From assembly GCF_002904295.1 (NCBI RefSeq), contig NZ_PPHG01000018.1, positions 1 through 64,000 of the forward strand: 64,000 nt of DNA. The letters are read 5' to 3'. A program made the translations under genes and the position numbers. This stretch comes from Amycolatopsis sp. CA-128772 (GTDB taxonomy: Bacteria > Actinomycetota > Actinomycetes > Mycobacteriales > Pseudonocardiaceae). Positions 59,680 to 64,000 of this stretch are shown here, piece by piece (the first letter of the stretch is position 1; each line of letters begins with the position of its first letter). The notes under the pieces are model-generated. The model was given only the letters and a program-made list of their open reading frames with translations, did no database searches and was not told the DNA's origin.

Positions 59680-60105
59680 ATGCCGCAGGACGTCTTTTCC
59701 GTCGAGCAGGTCGCCGCGAAGCTTGGCCTGCACGTCCGGACGGTTCGGAAGTACGTGCGGGACGGGCGGCTGAAGGCGGTCCGGATCGGCAAGCAGTACC
59801 GCATCACCGCCACCGACCTCGAGGCCTTCACCGGGCTGCCGGTCGCCGAGCGCGCCCCGGCCCCGGCGGCCGAGCTGTCGGCGGTCGCCGAGATCACCGG
59901 CCTCGACCGGGCGGCGGCCGACCGCCTCGCGACGATGGTGCTGGCCTCGGTGAACGGCCCCCGCGAGGCGGGCGAGCGGCCCCTGCGGGTGGAGACCATC
60001 CACGACGGCGAGCGGGCGACGATGAAGGTCATCGTGCTCGGCGACCTGGCCGCCGGCGCCGATTTGCTGCGGTGGGTCGCGTCGGTGGCGGAGAACCTGA
60101 CCTGA
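59680..60105 (+). CDS. MerR/excisionase-type HTH regulator
   Basis: A 141-residue protein. FSVEQVAAKLGLHVRTVRKY, VRDGRLKAVRIGKQYRITAT and DLEAFTGLP form the winged HTH. Residues about 60-141 (AVAEITGLDRAAADRLATMV, MKVIVLGDLAAGADLLRWV) look like a small ligand or dimer domain. ATG 59680 with AGGAGGG just upstream is preferred over TTG 59659. It is placed directly behind an inverted repeat, which suggests autoregulation. Not linked to any recombinase, so a chromosomal regulator is more likely than a true excisionase. Confidence 0.75.
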   Translation: MPQDVFSVEQVAAKLGLHVRTVRKYVRDGRLKAVRIGKQYRITATDLEAFTGLPVAERAPAPAAELSAVAEITGLDRAAADRLATMVLASVNGPREAGERPLRVETIHDGERATMKVIVLGDLAAGADLLRWVASVAENLT

Positions 60106-60157
60106 GGCTTGGCGGGGTGCCGGAATTCGGCGATGGGCCGGGTCGTCGGCTGCGGCT

Positions 60158-60345
60158 GGGCGCCCGGGGTGGCGCGTGCACCCGGTCTGCCGCGGCGAAG
60201 TCCCGCGGGTGGGTGCCCGGGGGTGGCGCGCGCACCCGGCCTGCGGCGGTGAAATCCCGCAGGTGGGCGCCCGGGATGGCGCGCACCCGGCCTGCCGCGG
60301 CGATATCCCGCGGCTAGGCGCCCGGGGACGGCGCGCCCACCCTGC
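60158..60345. repeat. Imperfect tandem repeat, about 3.5 copies of a 52-54 bp unit
   Basis: Units begin GGGCGCCCGG or a close variant near 60158, 60211, 60265 and 60316. Each carries a GGCGCGCACCCGGCCTGC-like part and a TCCCGCGG-like end. The 394 bp between the HTH gene and the BNR protein (60106-60499) otherwise show no supported gene. Confidence 0.7.
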
Positions 60346-60499
60346 CCTGCTGTCGCAAACCCCCGCGGTCCCGAACCACTCGCCGACGTCACCGGTCCGG
60401 CGCAACCCGCCACCCGCCTGGCCGCACGCCCACTGAGCCGCGCGGCGCAACTCCGCCCGGTGCGGCAACCCCCGCCCCGCACGAGACGTCCAGCTGATC

Positions 60500-61597
60500 A
60501 TGAGCACTCCCCGGCGCTGTGCGCTGCTGGTGTCCGTCCTCGCCCTCCTCGCCGCTTTTGCCCCACCCGCGACCGCCGGAACCGTGGTCCCCTCCGGCTT
60601 CCGGCCCGCCTCCGCCAGCTGGACCGGCCCGGACACCGGGTACGTCCTCGGGTACCGGCCGTGTGCCGGCGCGTGGTGTCCCGTGCTGCTCGGCACCTCC
60701 GACGGCGGGCGGCGCTGGCGCCGCCTGGGGGCGCCGCCGATGGCCCTGCCGGACAACCACAACCACGTCGCCCTCACCGCCGTCGATGACCGGGTCGCGT
60801 ACGTCAGCGACGGCGTCCACCTGCGCGCCACCCGCGATGGCGCGGCCACCTGGCACTCCGTCACCCTGGCCGGCGCGCGGGAGCCGTTCTACCTCTCGAA
60901 GATCGCCGAGACCGGCGGCCGGGTCTTCGCCATGCTGACCGCCTACCGCGACGGGCAGGGCTCGACGCGGCTGTACTCCGGGCCCGCCGGCTCGCCGGTG
61001 CTGCGGCCGGTGCCCGGGTTCGCGGTCAGCGGCGGGCTCACCTACGGCGACCTGGCCGTCGGCGGCGGCCTGCAGGTCGCGCTCGGCTCGGACTACGGCA
61101 CCGAGCAGTACTGGACCTCGCGCGACGGTGTCCGGTTCGCCCCGGCGGGTCCGCCGTGCCCGGCGGGGGAGGTCGCCTCGCTCGCCGGCGTCCGCGACCG
61201 GCAGGTCGTGGCGTTGTGCAGCAGCAGCCCCGGCTCGCCGCAGCCCGGCTCGACCGAACGGCAGCTGCGGCACGCGCCGCAGCTCGGCGGGACCTTCAGC
61301 GGGACCGCCGCCGCGCCGTTCACCGGCATCAACCAGGGGTTCGCGGCCGCCTCGCCGGCCTCCGCGACCGTCGCGGCCATGGGCGGGGGCGTCGGGTTCC
61401 TGCACAGCACGGCCGACGGCGGCCGCACCTGGGCGACGCTGGCACTGTCCGAACGCGGCCTCGCGCTGTCCGATCTCGACTTCCCCGGCCGCGGCACCGG
61501 CGTCGTCGTCGACGGCCAGCCGGACGCCGACGGCGGTTCCGCCGTGTACCGGACCACGGATGGGGGACGGACCTGGCGGGAACTGCGTTTCAGGTAG
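60500..61597 (+). CDS. Secreted BNR-repeat (sialidase/Ycf48-like beta-propeller) protein
   Basis: A 365-residue protein with a signal peptide (residues 1-26, ending PPATA). Asp-box/BNR motifs recur: TSDGGRRWRRL, TRDGAATWHSV, STADGGRTWATL and TTDGGRTWREL, with a weaker TSRDGVRF, pointing to a beta-propeller. Sialidase catalytic residues are not evident, so this is more probably a binding or assembly propeller than an active sialidase. It is monocistronic, and its substrate is unknown. Confidence 0.8.
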   Translation: MSTPRRCALLVSVLALLAAFAPPATAGTVVPSGFRPASASWTGPDTGYVLGYRPCAGAWCPVLLGTSDGGRRWRRLGAPPMALPDNHNHVALTAVDDRVAYVSDGVHLRATRDGAATWHSVTLAGAREPFYLSKIAETGGRVFAMLTAYRDGQGSTRLYSGPAGSPVLRPVPGFAVSGGLTYGDLAVGGGLQVALGSDYGTEQYWTSRDGVRFAPAGPPCPAGEVASLAGVRDRQVVALCSSSPGSPQPGSTERQLRHAPQLGGTFSGTAAAPFTGINQGFAAASPASATVAAMGGGVGFLHSTADGGRTWATLALSERGLALSDLDFPGRGTGVVVDGQPDADGGSAVYRTTDGGRTWRELRFR

Positions 61598-61738
61598 TTG
61601 TCCCTGGCGGGCAAGGCCCTTGTGCCCGGTTCACTTGGTGCACCGCATGTCGTAGGCTGAGCACTGTCCGTTGCCGGACATGGCGGGCGAGCCCGGGGCA
61701 GGGGCGGCGTCCGCCACAGACGAGTGGGAGAGCAGCCG

Positions 61739-62578
61739 ATGACGCCTGGCGACCTGCGGTCCGGAACCGAGGGCGGTGCCGCCGCTCTCGATTTCAGCAA
61801 GGCGAGCCTGGCGCGGCTGTCCGACGCCCTCCTCGGCGGGCACGACCACTACGAGGTCGACCGCGAAGCGATGCGGCGGTTGCTGGCCATCGCGCCCGGC
61901 GCCCGCGCGATGGCGAAGGAACACCGGGACTGGCTGGTGCGCGCGGTCCGGTTCCTGGCCGGCAAACGCGGCATCGACCAGTTCCTCGACCTCGGGTCCG
62001 GGATGCCGACGGCGGAAAACACCCACGAGGTGGCGCAGCGGTACAACCCGGACGCGCAGGTCGTGTACGTCGACAACGATCCGGTGGTGCAGGTGCACGG
62101 GCGGGCGCTGCTCGAGGAGAACTACCTGACCCACGTGACGGGCGCCGACCTGACGCGCCCGGCCGACACGCTCGGCGACGAGGTCGTCAAGGAGTACCTC
62201 GACTTCACCCGGCCGGTGGCGCTGATCCTGACCTCGATCGTGCACCACATCGACGACTACGACCGGGCGCGGGCGATCGTCGCGGAGTACGTCGCCGCCC
62301 TCGCGCCCGGGTCGTACCTGCTGCTCACGCACAACTATGACCCGGAAGAGGACTCCCCGCGCCAGGAGCTGGCGCGGCTGCTGGAAACCAGTTTCCAGGG
62401 CACCGGGCTGGGCAGCGTCTACCGCACGCGCGAGCAGATCACCGGGTTCTTCGAAGGCACCGAGCTGCTGCGGCCGGGGCTGGTGTACCTGCACGAGTGG
62501 TGGCCGGACGGCCCCCGGCTGCACCAGCTGGGTGAACTGAACTTCCTCACCCTGGGTGGCGTCGCCCGCAAGCAGTGA
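61739..62578 (+). CDS. SAM-dependent methyltransferase of the DUF574 type
   Basis: A 279-residue protein. The N-terminal LSDALLGGHDHYEVDREAMR and the SAM site IDQFLDLGSGMPTAENTHEV, then VVYVDNDPVVQVHG and LILTSIVHHIDD, follow the DUF574 (Methyltransf_19) family, abundant in actinomycetes. Substrates are mostly unknown. ATG 61739 with GGGAGAG eight bases upstream is preferred to GTG 61724. It stands alone between the BNR gene and the convergent aldo/keto reductase. Confidence 0.88.
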   Translation: MTPGDLRSGTEGGAAALDFSKASLARLSDALLGGHDHYEVDREAMRRLLAIAPGARAMAKEHRDWLVRAVRFLAGKRGIDQFLDLGSGMPTAENTHEVAQRYNPDAQVVYVDNDPVVQVHGRALLEENYLTHVTGADLTRPADTLGDEVVKEYLDFTRPVALILTSIVHHIDDYDRARAIVAEYVAALAPGSYLLLTHNYDPEEDSPRQELARLLETSFQGTGLGSVYRTREQITGFFEGTELLRPGLVYLHEWWPDGPRLHQLGELNFLTLGGVARKQ

Positions 62579-62643
62579 GCTCATGACGCGGCTTGCCGTG
62601 CGGGGTGAGGGCGGTTCCCGCCGCCCTCACCACCCACGACGGG

Positions 62644-63477
62644 TCAGGCGGCGTTGAAGGTGTCCGGGTCCGGCCCGGTGCGCTCGCCGCGGTCCAGCGG
62701 CGTCAGCGAGTCCAGCTCCTCCTCCGTGAGGGTGAACCCGAACAGGTCGAAGTTCTCCTCGATCCGGGACGGCGTCACCGACTTCGGGATCACGACGTTG
62801 CCCAGCTGCAGGTGCCAGCGCAGGACGATCTGCGCGGGCGTGCGGCTGTGCTTCACCGCGAGGTCGGCGACCACCGGGTCGCCGAGCAGGCTGCCGCCCT
62901 TGGCGAGCGGGCTCCACGCTTCGGTCGCGATGCCGTTCTTCGTGTCGAACTCGCGCAGGTCCGCCTGCTGCAGGTACGGGTGCAGCTCCACCTGGTTGAC
63001 GGCGGGGACGACCGAGGCGGCGTCCATCAGCCGTTCCAGGTGCGCGGGCTGGAAGTTGGACACGCCGATCGCGCGGACGCGGCCGTCGGCGTAGAGCTTC
63101 TCGAACGCCTTCCAGGTGTCGAGGTACTTGTCGCGCTCGGGGGTCGGCCAGTGGATCAGGTAGAGGTCCAGCTGCTCCAGGCCGAGCTTGGCCATGCTCT
63201 CGTCGAACGCCTTGAGCGTCGAGTCGTAGCCCTGGGCGGCGTTCCACAGCTTGGTGGTGATGAACAGCTCGTCGCGGGCGACGCCGGCCTCGGCGATCGC
63301 CTGGCCGACGCCCTTTTCGTTGCCGTAGACGGCGGCGGTGTCGATGCTGCGGTAGCCCGCTTCGAGGGCGGCCTTGACGGCGGCGGTGGTCTCGTCGTCC
63401 GGGACCTGGAACACGCCGTAGCCGAGTTGCGGCATCCGCACGCCGTTGTTGAGTTCGATCACGGGCACGCTGGTCAC
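62644..63477 (-). CDS. Aldo/keto reductase (2,5-diketo-D-gluconate reductase-like)
   Basis: A 277-residue NADPH-dependent reductase. GYRSIDTAAVYGNEKGVG carries Asp and Tyr, ITTKLWN the Lys and LYLIHWP the His of the catalytic tetrad. GVSNFQPAHLERL, NQVELHPYLQQ and IPKSVTPSRIEENFD (NADPH pocket) confirm the AKR family. GTG 63477 is chosen because AAAGGA lies about eight bases upstream; an ATG at 63504 would overlap the upstream gene. The MFS gene ends 23 bp upstream on the same strand, so the two are probably one operon. Confidence 0.92.
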   Translation of the reverse strand: MTSVPVIELNNGVRMPQLGYGVFQVPDDETTAAVKAALEAGYRSIDTAAVYGNEKGVGQAIAEAGVARDELFITTKLWNAAQGYDSTLKAFDESMAKLGLEQLDLYLIHWPTPERDKYLDTWKAFEKLYADGRVRAIGVSNFQPAHLERLMDAASVVPAVNQVELHPYLQQADLREFDTKNGIATEAWSPLAKGGSLLGDPVVADLAVKHSRTPAQIVLRWHLQLGNVVIPKSVTPSRIEENFDLFGFTLTEEELDSLTPLDRGERTGPDPDTFNAA

Positions 63478-63500
63478 GAGGGGTCCTTTCGGTGGGTGGT

Positions 63501-64000
63501 TCACGGGGCGGGTACCCGTTCCCCCGCTGCGAAACTAGCCGGAGCCCGGCGGTCGAGCAGTCCGGAGACGAGCGCCACGGCGAGGCCGGCCGCGGCGAGC
63601 ACGGCGCCGATCCAGCTGGGGGCGGTGTAGCCGAGGCCGGCGTCGATCGCCTGGCCGCCGAGCCACGCGCCGCCGGCGTTGCCGAGGTTGAACGCGGCGA
63701 TGTTCGCCGCCGACGCCAGCGCCGGGGCGCCTTCGGCCTTGGCCATCACGCGGGCCTGCAGCGGCGGCACGGTGGCGAATCCGGCCGCGCCGAACAGGGC
63801 GATGGTGATCGCCGCGGGCACCTTCGCGTGCGCGGTGAACACGAACGCGACCAGCACGAGCGCCAGCGCGGTGAGGATGACGTACAGGCTGGGCATGAGC
63901 TTGCGGTCCGCGGCCCGGCCGCCGAGCAGGTTGCCGGCGAACAGACCGGCGCCGAACAGCACGAGCAGCCAGGTGACGGCGCCGCTGGAGAAGCCCGCGA
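63501..64000 (-). CDS. MFS transporter, C-terminal half (5' end beyond window)
   Basis: An open frame of over 160 residues running off the right edge. It holds about five membrane spans of the C-terminal six-helix half: AGLFAGNLLGGRAADRKLMP (the inter-helix GxxADR loop), SLYVILTALALVLVAFVF, AAITIALFGAAGFATVPPLQ, NIAAFNLGNAGGAWLGG and IGAVLAAAGLAVALVSGLL. The NLGNAGGAWLGG motif is typical of the AraJ/Cmx-type DHA1 efflux group. The substrate is unknown. It lies in operon with the aldo/keto reductase. Confidence 0.88.
   Translation of the reverse strand, partial: AGFSSGAVTWLLVLFGAGLFAGNLLGGRAADRKLMPSLYVILTALALVLVAFVFTAHAKVPAAITIALFGAAGFATVPPLQARVMAKAEGAPALASAANIAAFNLGNAGGAWLGGQAIDAGLGYTAPSWIGAVLAAAGLAVALVSGLLDRRAPASFAAGERVPAP

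Noticed and set aside
60176..60436. 86-codon open frame over the tandem repeats
   Set aside because: The protein merely mirrors the repeated DNA, has no RBS, and the frame is not constrained.
59524..60864. N-terminal extension of the small membrane protein frame to 60864
   Set aside because: It crosses a divergent HTH gene and the tandem-repeat region and is low complexity. ATG 59523 has an RBS and begins a coherent protein.

Overview
The window is about 72% GC and carries type I modular polyketide synthases, SpoIIE-type phosphatase and HAMP-repeat kinase genes, and an actinomycete-type integrated element. It looks like a filamentous actinomycete chromosome. Gene content suggests Pseudonocardiales such as Amycolatopsis, but that genus-level guess is inference.

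Region 1 (1-20095) is the 3' end of a modular type I PKS locus. The first gene is cut by the window edge and enters in a DH domain: DH(end)-ER-KR-ACP, KS-AT-KR-ACP, KS-AT-KR-ACP, docking tail. The second gene is docking-KS-AT(methylmalonyl)-DH-KR-ACP, KS-AT(malonyl)-ACP-TE-like. The predicted tail is a saturated unit, two beta-hydroxy malonyl units, an alpha-methyl-enoyl unit and a terminal unreduced beta-keto unit. The thioesterase-like end appears to have lost its nucleophile.

Region 2 (20205-26739) holds a secreted GH27 alpha-galactosidase with a C-terminal carbohydrate-binding module, an unusual XRE helix-turn-helix/VMAP-C fusion divergent from a one-TM protein, an HxlR regulator divergent from an NmrA-like reductase and haloalkane-dehalogenase pair, and a membrane pentapeptide-repeat protein.

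Region 3 (26851-51557) is an integrated element of about 24.7 kb. It is bounded by a perfect 44-bp direct repeat of the 3' part of tRNA-Pro(UGG), and the intact tRNA is at the right end. Inside each end lies a 21-bp repeat that probably serves as an integrase arm site. From left to right it carries a methyltransferase cargo gene, a GntR repressor facing an array of TACGTATAC operators, a tightly overlapping operon (HTH protein, VirD4/TraG-like coupling protein, membrane proteins, an SsgA-like protein, DUF4913-like and DUF2637 proteins), a MobF relaxase-helicase, a hairpin-rich non-coding stretch, a modification/accessory block (C5 DNA methyltransferase, SLOG/DUF2493 protein, frameshifted DUF1643 gene, several unknowns), and excisionase plus tyrosine integrase. 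I see neither VirB4/VirB6-type channel genes nor an FtsK/TraB translocase nor a Rep protein, so the transfer machinery is atypical.

Region 4 (51512-64000) returns to chromosome: tRNA-Pro and tRNA-Gly, a giant soluble hybrid histidine kinase with about nine HAMP-like repeats whose stop lies inside the antisense strand of tRNA-Gly, a divergent PAS/SpoIIE phosphatase, a PfpI/DJ-1 protein, small hypothetical and membrane proteins around a 48-bp perfect palindrome, a MerR-like HTH protein with an 11-bp inverted repeat at its promoter, a secreted BNR-repeat protein, a DUF574-type methyltransferase, an aldo/keto reductase and the 3' end of an MFS transporter.

All functional calls rest on motif reading by eye. 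No database search was run.
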